Shown here: in pieces, positions 1 through 9,262 of the stretch
Layout of the letters: each line of letters starts with the position of its first letter
How positions within the stretch are numbered: position 1 is the first letter of the stretch
Program-made: the position numbers and the translations under genes
The notes under the pieces: model-generated
Told to the model about the DNA's origin: nothing
Databases searched by the model: none
What the model saw: the letters and a program-made list of their open reading frames with translations, nothing else
Origin: Stutzerimonas nosocomialis
Lineage (GTDB): Bacteria > Pseudomonadota > Gammaproteobacteria > Pseudomonadales > Pseudomonadaceae
DNA: 64,000 nucleotides
Assembly (NCBI RefSeq): GCF_005876855.1
Contig: NZ_QLAE01000017.1
Span: 29,729 to 93,728, forward strand
Direction: 5' to 3'

Positions 1-600
1 CAGGAATGGCAAGCCTTCCGCGAGTGGTTCTACCAGCTGCCGCTCTACCTCGACGGCGAGCGTTTCCGGGTGGTACATGCCTGCTGGGACAAGGCGGTGA
101 TCGCCCGGTTGCGCGAACGTCTGGATCAGGGGCGCCTGGACCCGGACTTCCTGCGCGAGGCGGCGTTCGACGGCAGCTTCGCCTGCAGGGCGCTCGATCG
201 CCTGTTGCGCGGCACCGACATGCCCCTGCCCAACGGCATCGAGCTGACCTCGGACGAAGGGTTCGCGCGCGCCTCGTTCCGTACCAAGTTCTGGGAAGAG
301 AATCCGCGCACCTACGGCGACATCGTGTTCCAGCCCGATGCGCTGCCCGAGCAGGCGGCGCGCCTGCCGCTGACCGACAGCCAGAAAAGCCGGTTGTTTC
401 TCTACGGGCCCGAAGAGCCGCTGCTGTTCGTCGGCCATTACTGGCGCAGCGGGCATCCGAGGCCGATCCGCGCCAATCTCGCCTGCCTGGATTACAGCGC
501 GGTGAAGTACGGCAAGCTTGCCGCGTATCGGCTGGACCAGGAGACGCGCCTGGATCCTGCGAAATTCGTCTGGGTCGAGGTCGAGCGGCCCGAGCATTGA
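1..600 (+). CDS. Metallophosphoesterase, C-terminal part (start lies outside the window)
   Basis: The reading frame is open from base 1 and stops at 598-600, giving 199 visible residues with no N-terminus. The segment FRVVHACWD near residue 25 resembles the His-containing HACWD/HGG blocks of calcineurin-like phosphoesterases of the Ser/Thr phosphatase or Ap4A-hydrolase type. The catalytic DxH and GDxxD motifs would lie upstream, so substrate cannot be judged. The C-terminal part carries a GHYW segment, as in polynucleotide-kinase-phosphatase-like phosphoesterases. The downstream rhomboid gene starts only 9 bases after the stop, so the two may be cotranscribed. Family assignment is moderate. 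Confidence 0.7.
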   Translation, partial: QEWQAFREWFYQLPLYLDGERFRVVHACWDKAVIARLRERLDQGRLDPDFLREAAFDGSFACRALDRLLRGTDMPLPNGIELTSDEGFARASFRTKFWEENPRTYGDIVFQPDALPEQAARLPLTDSQKSRLFLYGPEEPLLFVGHYWRSGHPRPIRANLACLDYSAVKYGKLAAYRLDQETRLDPAKFVWVEVERPEH

Positions 601-609
601 GGTGATCGA

Positions 610-1470
610 GTGGAAGTATTGCGGGTACCGGCGTCCCAGGATCTGAGCGGCTTCGTCGCCATGCTGCAGCGGATGCAGCTGCCGTTCCGGGTTTCGGAGG
701 AGGCCGGCGAACAGGTGTTGCGCGCGCCCGCGGAGGTCGCCGAGCACCTGCGCAAGCTGTATGCGGAGTTTCCCGACGGCAACGCACCGCTCGACGCCAT
801 GCCCGCGCCGGCGGCGCCCCGCGTCGCGATGTTCGCGACGCCGCTGCGCAGCGTGCCGCTCACGGTGGCGATGCTGCTGGTCACGCTGGTCGTCGCGCTG
901 ATCACCCACGTCGGCGAGAACTTCGAGACAATCCGCTGGTTCAGCTTCACCGATTTCCGCATCCAGGGCGGCTACGCCTATTTCGCCAGCCTCGAGCAGT
1001 CGCTCGACGCCGGCCAATGGTGGCGCCTGGTCACCCCCATGTTCATCCATTTCGGCTGGCTGCACCTGGCGATGAACAGCCTCTGGTACTGGGAACTGGG
1101 GCGTCGCATCGAGACGCGCCAGGGCCTGGTGGCGTTGCTGGGGCTGACGCTGCTCTATTCGCTGGTGTCCAATTTCGCCCAGTACGCCTATGGCGGAACG
1201 GGCATCTTCGGTGGGTTGTCCGGCGTGCTTTACGGACTCTTGGGGCATTGCTGGCTGTACCAGAAGCTCGCGCCTGGCGAGGCCTATCGTCTGCCGCCGG
1301 GCGTGATCGTGCTGATGCTCGCCTGGCTGGTGATCTGCCTGACCGGCGTGATCGAGGTGGTGAGCTTCGGCGCCCTGGCGATCGCCAATGCCGCCCATGT
1401 GGGCGGCCTGGTCGCCGGCTGCCTGACCGGCGTGCTCGGCGGTCTGCTGGCCCGCTCGCGCCGGCGCTAG
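610..1470 (+). CDS. glpG: Rhomboid family intramembrane serine protease (GlpG-like)
   Basis: 286 residues from a GTG start preceded by a gaggtg Shine-Dalgarno that overlaps the previous stop codon. Layout matches GlpG: a soluble N-terminal cytoplasmic domain (about residues 1-75), then six or so membrane helices. The catalytic serine lies in GGLSG (Ser204) and the catalytic histidine in NAAHVGG (His263), spaced as in E. coli GlpG (Ser201/His254). It would cleave transmembrane segments in the inner membrane; substrates are unknown. Function as a rhomboid protease is secure; the glpG name rests on domain layout rather than on glp neighbours. Confidence 0.9.
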   Translation: MEVLRVPASQDLSGFVAMLQRMQLPFRVSEEAGEQVLRAPAEVAEHLRKLYAEFPDGNAPLDAMPAPAAPRVAMFATPLRSVPLTVAMLLVTLVVALITHVGENFETIRWFSFTDFRIQGGYAYFASLEQSLDAGQWWRLVTPMFIHFGWLHLAMNSLWYWELGRRIETRQGLVALLGLTLLYSLVSNFAQYAYGGTGIFGGLSGVLYGLLGHCWLYQKLAPGEAYRLPPGVIVLMLAWLVICLTGVIEVVSFGALAIANAAHVGGLVAGCLTGVLGGLLARSRRR

Positions 1471-1572
1471 ATAGGCGCACTGTTGCGGCGCGATAGCGAG
1501 GGCGTCGGGACTCGCCTCCCACAAGACCGGCCGGCCCGGTAGAATGGTCGTTCGTTCTACTGGGAGCCGGCC

Positions 1573-1839
1573 ATGTCGTCGTTCAACGAAGCCATCGAAA
1601 ACATCACCCCCGAAATCTACGAGAACCTCAAGCTGGCCGTGGAGCTCGGCAAATGGGGCGATGGTCGCAAGCTGACCACCGAGCAGAAGGAGCTCTGCCT
1701 GCAGGCGATGATCGCCTGGGAAATGCAGAACCTGCCCGAAGAGCAGCGCACCGGCTACATGGGCGCCCAGCAGTGCAGCTCCAAGTCCGAGCCGATTCCC
1801 AATCTGCTGTTCACCTCCGGCTCGGAAACCCGTCACTGA
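1573..1839 (+). CDS. YeaC-like protein (DUF1315 family)
   Basis: 88-residue acidic, soluble protein starting at ATG behind a gggag Shine-Dalgarno. The N-terminal pattern of an NITPEIYENLK segment followed by GKWGDG and a TxEQKELCLQAMIAWE helix is typical of the short YeaC/DUF1315 family of gammaproteobacteria, whose function is unknown. Its stop overlaps the start of the next gene by one base (TGATG), so the two are probably translationally coupled. Confidence 0.85.
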   Translation: MSSFNEAIENITPEIYENLKLAVELGKWGDGRKLTTEQKELCLQAMIAWEMQNLPEEQRTGYMGAQQCSSKSEPIPNLLFTSGSETRH

Positions 1840-2666
1840 TGCTCGAGCTCGGACGTGGTGCGCTCAACAAGATGTCCGTCCAGCTGGGCGCACCGGTCGA
1901 CTACGCGTTCCGCCTGGACGACCAGACGGTGCCGGTCAATCCGCTGATCGGCAAGACGGTCCGCCTGCAGTACCTGGGCGCCATCCACTGCAGTCATTGC
2001 GGCCGCAAGACCAACAAGAGCTTCAGTCAGGGCTATTGCTACCCCTGCTTCAAGAAACTGCCGCAGTGCGACATCTGCATCGTCAGCCCGGAACGCTGCC
2101 ACCATGAGCTGGGCACCTGCCGCGATGCCGACTGGGGGCAGGCGTTCTGCATGACCGATCATGTCGTCTACCTGGCCAACTCGTCGGGCGTGAAGGTCGG
2201 CATCACCCGGGCCACCCAGCTGCCGACCCGCTGGCTGGACCAGGGCGCCAGCCAGGCATTGCCGATCCTGCGTGTCGCGACGCGTCAGCAGTCGGGGCTG
2301 GTGGAAGATCTGCTGCGCAGCCAGGTGGCCGATCGCACCAACTGGCGCGCCCTGCTCAAGGGAGACGCCGAGCCGATCGACCTGCTGGAGATCCGCGAGA
2401 TGCTGTTCGACCGCTGCGCCGAGGGGCTCACCGCCCTGCAGCAGCGCTTCGGCCTGCAGGCGGTGCAGCCGCTGGCGGACGCCGAAGTGGTGGAGATGCG
2501 CTACCCGGTGGAGCGCTACCCGACCAAGATCGTCAGCTTCGATCTGGACAAGACGCCAGTGGTCGAGGGCACGCTGATGGGAATCAAGGGTCAGTATCTG
2601 ATCTTCGACACGGGCGTGATCAACGTTCGCAAGTACACGGCCTACCAGTTGGCCGTGCACGCCTGA
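1839..2666 (+). CDS. DUF2797 domain-containing protein with zinc-binding cysteines
   Basis: 275 residues when started at the ATG that overlaps the YeaC-like stop. An upstream in-frame extension to 1653 exists but would run through the previous gene. Residues around 48-90 hold a dense Cys cluster (CSHC, CYPC, CDIC, then Cys/His) expected to bind zinc. It is followed by a segment (VYLANSSGVKVGITR) that resembles the start of a GIY-YIG-like fold. The family is widespread and uncharacterised; nucleic-acid binding is only an inference from the zinc-ribbon look. Confidence 0.85.
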   Translation: MLELGRGALNKMSVQLGAPVDYAFRLDDQTVPVNPLIGKTVRLQYLGAIHCSHCGRKTNKSFSQGYCYPCFKKLPQCDICIVSPERCHHELGTCRDADWGQAFCMTDHVVYLANSSGVKVGITRATQLPTRWLDQGASQALPILRVATRQQSGLVEDLLRSQVADRTNWRALLKGDAEPIDLLEIREMLFDRCAEGLTALQQRFGLQAVQPLADAEVVEMRYPVERYPTKIVSFDLDKTPVVEGTLMGIKGQYLIFDTGVINVRKYTAYQLAVHA

Positions 2667-2769
2667 GGCCCGATGCGCCGGCTCGCCGAGCCGGCCGCGT
2701 CGCCTAGACTGAATCAAACCCAACGCGCTGCCCCGATCCGGCGCAGCGCCTGAAGAAGGGCCAAATCCT

Positions 2770-5430
2770 ATGCGCACCGACCAACCGAAAGTCATCCACC
2801 TCAAGGACTATCAGGCTCCTGACTACCTGATCGACGAGACCCACCTGACCTTCGAACTGCACGAGGACCACACGCTGGTCCATGCGCAGCTGGTGATGCG
2901 CCGCAACCCGGACCGGTCCTCGGGCGACCTCCCGCCGCTGGTGCTTGACGGCCAGCAGCTGGAACTCCTGAGCGTGGCGCTGGACGACACCGCGCTGCAG
3001 GTCGGCGACTACCAGCTCGATGCCGATCACCTGACGCTGCAGCCGAAGGCCGAGCGCTTCGTCATCGACAGCACGGTGCGCATCCATCCGGAAACCAACA
3101 CGGCGCTCGAGGGGCTCTACAAGTCCGGCAAGATGTTCTGCACCCAGTGCGAGGCCGAGGGGTTCCGCAAGATCACCTATTACCTCGACCGCCCGGACGT
3201 GATGAGCAGGTTCACCACCACGGTCAGCGCCGACAAGCAGGCCTATCCGATCCTGCTCTCCAACGGCAACCCGCTCGCCAGCGGCGAGGAAGAAGACGGC
3301 CGTCACTGGGCGACCTGGGAAGACCCGTTCAAGAAGCCGGCCTACCTGTTCGCGCTGGTCGCCGGCGACCTCTGGTGCGTGGAGGACAGCTTCACCACCC
3401 TGAGCGGGCGCGAGGTGGCGCTGCGCATCTACGTCGAGCCGGAAAACATCGACAAGTGCCAGCACGCCATGGACAGCCTCAAGCGCTCCATGCGCTGGGA
3501 CGAGGAGGTCTACGGCCGCGAGTACGATCTGGACATCTTCATGATCGTCGCGGTGAACGACTTCAACATGGGCGCGATGGAGAACAAGGGCCTCAACATC
3601 TTCAACTCCAGCGCCGTGCTGGCGAAGGCCGAAACCGCCACCGACGCCGCGCACCAGCGGGTCGAGGCGATCGTCGCGCACGAATACTTCCACAACTGGT
3701 CGGGCAACCGGGTGACCTGCCGCGACTGGTTCCAGCTGTCGCTCAAGGAAGGCTTCACGGTACTGCGCGATTCGCAGTTTTCCGCCGACATGAACTCGCC
3801 GACGGTCAAGCGCATCGAGGACGTCGCCTACCTGCGCACCCACCAGTTCGCCGAGGACGCCGGCCCCATGGCGCATTCGGTGCGCCCGGAATCCTTCATC
3901 GAGATTTCCAACTTCTACACCCTGACCGTCTACGAGAAGGGTGCCGAAGTGGTGCGCATGATCCAGACGCTGATCGGGGCGGAAAACTTCCGCAAGGGCA
4001 CCGACCTGTATTTCGAGCGCCACGATGGCCAGGCCGTGACCGTCGACGATTTCGTCAAGGCGATGGAAGAGGCTTCCGGCGTCGACCTGACCCAGTTCAA
4101 GCGCTGGTACAGCCAGGCCGGCACGCCCCGCTTGCAGGTCAGCGAAGCGTTCGACGAGGGGGCTGGCCGCTACAGCCTGACGTTCCGCCAGAGCTGCCCG
4201 CCGACGCCCGGCCAGAGCGAGAAGCTGCCTTTCGTGATTCCCGTGGCGCTGGGGCTGCTGGGTGCCGACGGGGCAGACCTGCCGCTGCGCCTGGAAGGCG
4301 AGGCGCAAGGCGCCGCGGGTACCCGGGTGCTGGCCATCACCGAGGCCGAGCAGACCTTCACCTTCGTCGACCTGCCGAAAAAGCCGCTGCCTTCGCTGCT
4401 GCGCGGGTTCTCCGCGCCGGTCAAGCTGGACTTCCCCTACAGCCGTGACCAGCTGATGTTTCTCATGCAGCACGATGCCGATGGCTTCAACCGCTGGGAG
4501 GCCGGGCAGCAGCTGTCGGTGCAGGTGCTGAGCGAGCTGATCGGCCAGCAGCAGCGCGGCGAGACGCTGGCGATGGACGACCGACTGATCCAGGCGCTGC
4601 GCACGCTGCTCGAAGACGACTCGCTGGACCAGGCGATGGTCGCCGAGATGCTCTCGCTGCCCAGCGAGGCCTACCTCACCGAGATCAGCGAGGTGGCTGA
4701 CGTCGATGCCATCCACCAGGCCCGCGAGCATGCGCGCCGGGCCATCGCCCAGGCGCTGTTCGAGCCGCTCTGGCAGCGTTACCAGACCAATCGCGAGATT
4801 TCCCGCCGTACGCCCTACGTCGCCCAGGCCGAGCATTTCGCCCGTCGCGCGTTGCAGAACATCGCGCTGTCCTACCTCATGTTCAGCGAGCGCGACGCCG
4901 TCGTGCAGGCGTGCCTGGAGCAGTTCGAGCATTGCGACAACATGACCGAGCGCCTGAACGCGCTGGCGGTGCTGGTCAATTCGCCGTTCGAGGCCGAGCG
5001 GGCCAAGGCCCTGGAAGCCTTCGCCGAGCACTTCAAGGACGATCCGCTGGTCATGGACCAGTGGTTCAGCGTGCAGGCCGGCAGCCCGCTTCCCGGTGGC
5101 CTGGAGCGGGTGCAGGCGCTGATGGGGCATCCGGCGTTCACCCTGAAGAACCCGAACAAGGTACGTGCCCTGATCGGCGCCTTCGCGAACCAGAACCTGG
5201 TGAACTTCCACCGTGCCGACGGCGCCGGTTATCGCTTCCTGGCCGAGCAGATCATCACGCTCAACGCGCTCAATCCGCAGATCGCATCGCGGTTGCTGGC
5301 GCCGCTGACGCGCTGGCGCAAGTACGACGGTGGGCGACAGGCGCTGATGAAGGGCGAGCTGGAACGCATCCTGGCGTCCGGCGAACTGTCCAGCGACGTC
5401 TACGAAGTGGTCAGCAAGAGCCTGGCCTGA
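2770..5430 (+). CDS. pepN: Aminopeptidase N (M1 family)
   Basis: 886 residues, the usual length of bacterial PepN. The exopeptidase motif GAMEN is at residues 268-272 and the zinc motif HEYFH at 304-308 (His304, Glu305, His308), with the third ligand Glu in the following KEGF segment. It removes N-terminal residues from peptides in the cytoplasm and is the main broad-specificity aminopeptidase in related bacteria. The gene stands alone between spacers of about 100 and 225 bases. Start chosen at the ATG behind a gaagaagg Shine-Dalgarno. Confidence 0.97.
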   Translation: MRTDQPKVIHLKDYQAPDYLIDETHLTFELHEDHTLVHAQLVMRRNPDRSSGDLPPLVLDGQQLELLSVALDDTALQVGDYQLDADHLTLQPKAERFVIDSTVRIHPETNTALEGLYKSGKMFCTQCEAEGFRKITYYLDRPDVMSRFTTTVSADKQAYPILLSNGNPLASGEEEDGRHWATWEDPFKKPAYLFALVAGDLWCVEDSFTTLSGREVALRIYVEPENIDKCQHAMDSLKRSMRWDEEVYGREYDLDIFMIVAVNDFNMGAMENKGLNIFNSSAVLAKAETATDAAHQRVEAIVAHEYFHNWSGNRVTCRDWFQLSLKEGFTVLRDSQFSADMNSPTVKRIEDVAYLRTHQFAEDAGPMAHSVRPESFIEISNFYTLTVYEKGAEVVRMIQTLIGAENFRKGTDLYFERHDGQAVTVDDFVKAMEEASGVDLTQFKRWYSQAGTPRLQVSEAFDEGAGRYSLTFRQSCPPTPGQSEKLPFVIPVALGLLGADGADLPLRLEGEAQGAAGTRVLAITEAEQTFTFVDLPKKPLPSLLRGFSAPVKLDFPYSRDQLMFLMQHDADGFNRWEAGQQLSVQVLSELIGQQQRGETLAMDDRLIQALRTLLEDDSLDQAMVAEMLSLPSEAYLTEISEVADVDAIHQAREHARRAIAQALFEPLWQRYQTNREISRRTPYVAQAEHFARRALQNIALSYLMFSERDAVVQACLEQFEHCDNMTERLNALAVLVNSPFEAERAKALEAFAEHFKDDPLVMDQWFSVQAGSPLPGGLERVQALMGHPAFTLKNPNKVRALIGAFANQNLVNFHRADGAGYRFLAEQIITLNALNPQIASRLLAPLTRWRKYDGGRQALMKGELERILASGELSSDVYEVVSKSLA

Positions 5431-5656
5431 ATGCGCGGGCCGGCCGCACCAGTGGCCGGCCCGACACCCCGTCCCAGAGCCTTCGCGCGCTGTCGAAATG
5501 CAGGGACATAACCCTCGCTGATCGTCCGCCAATCACAGGGGCGCGCTTTAACAAAACATAACGTCCGCTCGATTGCAGCCCCTTTCCAAAGCTGGCTAGG
5601 ATGGCCGAGCCTTCCGAAACGGCAGGCCCTACCTATAAGAATAAAGGGGGTTTTGT
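5431..5656 (+). promoter_or_regulatory. pepN-YCF48 spacer: hairpin and candidate promoter
   Basis: Just after pepN a 9-bp perfect inverted repeat (5437-5445 with 5454-5462) could act as a weak transcription end, but it has no T-run. Further on, TTGCAG at 5573-5578 and TAGGAT at 5597-5602, 18 bases apart, form a plausible sigma-70 promoter for the exporter operon. The downstream Shine-Dalgarno is aaaggggg. No gene is seen in this stretch. Confidence 0.35.
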
Positions 5657-6748
5657 ATGAGTGAGCCCGTTCTGTGGCGCACCCAGTCCGGCCGCGCGGT
5701 GGATGCTTCCCACCCGCTGGCGCTCCGCTTCCGCACTCCGCTGTCACGCCTGTTCACGTTCTGTGCCGTGCTCTCGCTTCTGCTGGCCCCGGCGGTGTCC
5801 GTCCAGGCGCAGAACGCTTCCGATCCCGAGATCCGCTATTCGATCGAGTCCGCCCGCGCGGCAAGCAGCCTGCTGCTGGACATCACCCGTGCCGGCCAAA
5901 GGCTGGTGGCGGCCGGCGATCGTGGTCACATCCTCTATTCCGACGATGACGGCAAGCGTTGGCAGCAGGCCAGGGTGCCCACCCGGCAGATGCTGACCGC
6001 CCTGTATTTCGTCGATGACAGGAAGGGCTGGGCGGTCGGCCACGACGCGCTGATCCTTGCTACCGAAGACGGCGGCCAGACCTGGACGCGGCAGTACGAG
6101 GAGCGCGAGCGCGAGTCGCCACTGCTGGACGTCTGGTTCGAGAACGAGCAGCACGGGCTGGCGGTCGGCGCCTATGGCGCGCTGCTGGAAACCCTCGATG
6201 GCGGCGTGAGCTGGGAAGACGTCAGCGATCGCATGGACAACGAGGATACCTACCACCTCAACGCGATCACCCATATCGAGGGTTCCGGCCTGTTCGTGGT
6301 CGGCGAGATGGGAAGCATGTTCCGCTCGCCGGACATGGGCGAGACCTGGGAGACGGTCGAGTCTCCCTATCAGGGCTCCTTCTTCGGCGTGATCAGCGGC
6401 TCCGAGCCCGGCGTCGTGGTGGCGTTCGGCCTGCGTGGCCACCTGTTTCATTCGACTGACTTCGGCGACAGCTGGGAGCAGGTTTCCCTCGCCGATGGCG
6501 GGCACCCGCTGGAGGCCGGGCTGGCCGATGGCAGCCTGCTTCCGGATGGGCGGATGGTCGTCGTCGGGCACGCCGGTGCGGTGCTCAGCAGCAGCGATCA
6601 GGGGCGGACCTTCAGCCTCTATAGCCGTCCCGACCGGCGTTCCCTGGCCGGCGTGACCGCGACGGCCGACGGCAATCTGATCCTGGTGGGGCAGGGCGGT
6701 GTGCGCACCGTCTCGCCAACGGGCGCCGATTTGGCCCAACAACAATAA
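5657..6748 (+). CDS. Secreted YCF48/BNR-like beta-propeller protein
   Basis: 363 residues. A long N-terminal region includes a hydrophobic signal segment (about residues 33-51) ending in VSVQAQ, so the protein is probably exported. The rest consists of repeated blocks of the type SDDDGKRW, ATEDGGQTW, ETLDGGVSW, SPDMGETW, STDFGDSW and SSSDQGRTF. These are BNR/YCF48-type propeller repeats, as in photosystem II assembly factor homologues. In Pseudomonas such proteins are commonly encoded just before an RND/MMPL exporter, as here (20-base gap), which suggests a periplasmic accessory role for that exporter. The cargo is unknown, and the older label of glycosyl hydrolase for this family is not supported by any motif. 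Confidence 0.85.
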   Translation: MSEPVLWRTQSGRAVDASHPLALRFRTPLSRLFTFCAVLSLLLAPAVSVQAQNASDPEIRYSIESARAASSLLLDITRAGQRLVAAGDRGHILYSDDDGKRWQQARVPTRQMLTALYFVDDRKGWAVGHDALILATEDGGQTWTRQYEERERESPLLDVWFENEQHGLAVGAYGALLETLDGGVSWEDVSDRMDNEDTYHLNAITHIEGSGLFVVGEMGSMFRSPDMGETWETVESPYQGSFFGVISGSEPGVVVAFGLRGHLFHSTDFGDSWEQVSLADGGHPLEAGLADGSLLPDGRMVVVGHAGAVLSSSDQGRTFSLYSRPDRRSLAGVTATADGNLILVGQGGVRTVSPTGADLAQQQ

Positions 6749-6768
6749 GAGCCGGGAGTAGTCGTCGC

Positions 6769-9141
6769 ATGAACAAGCATCAACAGAAACCGGCCTCGTT
6801 CCTCGAGCGCCTGATCTTCAACAACCGGCCGGCGGTGATCCTGATCTGCCTGCTGGTCAGCGTGTTCCTGTTCTACCAGGCCGCGCAGGTCCGCCCGGAA
6901 ACCAGCTTCGAGAAGATGATTCCGCTGGGCCATCCCTATATCCAGAACATGCTCAAGCACCAGAACGACCTGGCCAACATGGGCAACACGGTGCGCATTT
7001 CCGTGGAGGCGGTGGAGGGGGACATCTTCACCAAGGAGTACATGGAGACGCTGCGCCAGATCCATGACGAGATCTTCTACATCCATGGCGTCGACCGCTC
7101 CAACATGAAGTCGCTGTGGAGTCCCAGCGTGCGCTGGACGGAGGTGACCGAGGAGGGCTTCGCCGGTGGCGAGGTGATTCCGCAGACCTACAACGGTTCG
7201 CCCGAGAGCCTCGACGACCTGCGCGACAACATCCTCAAGTCCGGTCAGATCGGTCGCCTGGTGGCCAACAACTTCAAGTCCACCATCATCGACGTGCCGC
7301 TTCTGGAGTCCTATCCCGATCCGGAAGACCAGGGCCGCCAGATCCGCCTGGATTACCAGAAGTTCTCCCACGAGCTCGAGGAGAAGATTCGCCAGAAGTA
7401 CCAAGAGCAGAACCCGAATGTGAAGGTTCACATCATCGGCTTCGCCAAGAAGGTCGGCGACCTGATCGACGGCCTGGTCAACGTCGCGCTGTTCTTCATC
7501 GTCGCGATCGCCGTCACCTTCTTCCTCCTGCTGTGGTTCACCCGTTGCCTGCGCAGCACCATCGCCGTGCTGGTCACCACGCTGATCGCCGTGGTCTGGC
7601 AGCTCGGCCTGCTGCATACGATCGGCTTCGGGCTCGACCCCTATTCGATGCTGGTGCCCTTCCTGGTCTTCGCCATCGGTATTTCCCATGGGGTACAGAA
7701 GATCAACGGCATCGCCATGGCCTCCGGCGAGCAGAGCAACCCGCTCACCGCGGCGCGCATGGCCTTCCGCCAGCTGTTCATTCCGGGGATGGTGGCGCTG
7801 CTGTCCGACGCGGTCGGCTTCGTCACCCTGCTGCTGATCGACATCGGGGTCATCCGCGAGCTGGCCATCGCCGCGTCGCTGGGCGTGGCGGTGATCATCC
7901 TCACCAACCTGATCCTGCTGCCGGTTGCGATTTCCTACCTGGGCATCAGCAAGCGGGCCATCCGCCAGAGCCGGGAAGACGCCGAGCGCGACCATCCGTT
8001 CTGGCGCGCGCTGTCCCGGTTCGCCAGTCCGACCGTGGCGCCGATCTCGGTGGTCATCGCCGTGCTCGCGCTGGCCGGCGGGCTCTGGTACGGGCAGAAC
8101 CTGAAGATCGGCGACCTCGACCAGGGCGCTCCGGAGCTGCATCCGGACTCGCGCTACAACCTGGACAACGACTTCGTCATCCGCAACTACTCGACCAGCT
8201 CCGATGTGCTGGTGGTCATGGTGCGTACCGCGCCGGAAGGCTGCTCGAGCTACGACACGCTGTCGGCGATGGACGAGCTGATGTGGAAGATGCAGAACAC
8301 CGCGGGCGTGCAGTCGACGGTGTCGATGGTCACGGTCGCGCGGCAGGGCATCAAGGGCATGAACGAGGGTAGCCTCAAGTGGGAGACGCTGTCGCGCAAC
8401 ACCCATGTGCTCAACAGTTCGATCGCACGCGCCGAGGGGATGTACAACACCGACTGCTCGCTGGCGCCGGTGATGGTGTTCCTCAACGACCACAAGGCCG
8501 AAACCCTGCAGCACGTGGTCGACGCGGCGCGCGAATTCGCCGAGGAGAACAACCGCGAAGGGCTGGAGTTCGTCCTGGCGGCCGGGAACGCGGGTATCGA
8601 GGCGGCCACCAACGAGGTCATCGCCGCGTCGGAGACCACCATGCTGCTGGCGGTGTACGCGGCCGTGAGCATCATGTGCCTGCTGACCTTCCGTTCGCTG
8701 GCGGCGACGCTCTGCATCGTGCTGCCGCTGGTGCTGACCTCGGTGCTGGGCAACGCGCTGATGGCCTTCATGGGCATCGGCGTCAAGGTGGCGACGCTGC
8801 CGGTCATCGCGCTGGGCGTGGGTATCGGTATCGACTACGGCATCTACATCTACACCCGCCTGGAGAGTTTCCTGCGCCAGGGGCTGTCGCTGCAGGAGGC
8901 CTACTACGAGACGCTCAAGTCCACCGGCAAGGCGGTGCTGTTCACCGGCGTCTGCCTGGCCATCGGCGTGGTGACCTGGGTGTTCTCGGCCATCAAGTTC
9001 CAGGCGGACATGGGGCTGATGCTGACCTTCATGTTCCTCTGGAACATGATCGGCGCGATCTGGCTGCTGCCGGCGCTGGCGCGCTTCCTGATCAAGCCGC
9101 GCAAGCTGGCCGCCGAGGCCCGGACATCCGTGGCGGGTTGA
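6769..9141 (+). CDS. RND superfamily exporter (MMPL/HAE3-like)
   Basis: 790 residues. A first membrane helix near residues 20-38 is followed by a large periplasmic loop. Then come a helix bundle (about 235-400), a second loop and a second bundle (about 620-775), the duplicated layout of RND permeases. The GxxxDY segment GVGIGIDYGIYIYTR near residue 690 is typical of MMPL/hopanoid- or lipid-type RND proteins. No membrane-fusion or outer-membrane partner lies nearby; only the YCF48-like gene precedes it. A lipid-like cargo is an inference from the subfamily. Transcription ends at the strong hairpin at 9162. Confidence 0.9.
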   Translation: MNKHQQKPASFLERLIFNNRPAVILICLLVSVFLFYQAAQVRPETSFEKMIPLGHPYIQNMLKHQNDLANMGNTVRISVEAVEGDIFTKEYMETLRQIHDEIFYIHGVDRSNMKSLWSPSVRWTEVTEEGFAGGEVIPQTYNGSPESLDDLRDNILKSGQIGRLVANNFKSTIIDVPLLESYPDPEDQGRQIRLDYQKFSHELEEKIRQKYQEQNPNVKVHIIGFAKKVGDLIDGLVNVALFFIVAIAVTFFLLLWFTRCLRSTIAVLVTTLIAVVWQLGLLHTIGFGLDPYSMLVPFLVFAIGISHGVQKINGIAMASGEQSNPLTAARMAFRQLFIPGMVALLSDAVGFVTLLLIDIGVIRELAIAASLGVAVIILTNLILLPVAISYLGISKRAIRQSREDAERDHPFWRALSRFASPTVAPISVVIAVLALAGGLWYGQNLKIGDLDQGAPELHPDSRYNLDNDFVIRNYSTSSDVLVVMVRTAPEGCSSYDTLSAMDELMWKMQNTAGVQSTVSMVTVARQGIKGMNEGSLKWETLSRNTHVLNSSIARAEGMYNTDCSLAPVMVFLNDHKAETLQHVVDAAREFAEENNREGLEFVLAAGNAGIEAATNEVIAASETTMLLAVYAAVSIMCLLTFRSLAATLCIVLPLVLTSVLGNALMAFMGIGVKVATLPVIALGVGIGIDYGIYIYTRLESFLRQGLSLQEAYYETLKSTGKAVLFTGVCLAIGVVTWVFSAIKFQADMGLMLTFMFLWNMIGAIWLLPALARFLIKPRKLAAEARTSVAG

Positions 9142-9161
9142 TCACGTAGACGAGGGAACGA

Positions 9162-9189
9162 CCGCGGCCTGAGGGCCGCGGTTTTTTTT
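9162..9189 (+). terminator. Rho-independent terminator of the YCF48-RND operon
   Basis: A GC stem (ccgcggcc with ggccgcgg, 3-4 base loop) is followed directly by eight T residues, 21 bases after the RND stop codon. Confidence 0.92.
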
Positions 9190-9262
9190 GCCCGTTCGCG
9201 GGCCGGCGAGGGCCGGGCTGGCACCGGCACTCGAGGCAGGCCGCGGTCAGCGAGCGGTGTGC

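Noticed and set aside
1539-1560. Inverted repeat gtagaa/ttctac before the YeaC-like gene as an operator
   Set aside because: Six-base arms with a 10-base gap are expected by chance; there is no convincing -35 box upstream of the included TAGAAT.
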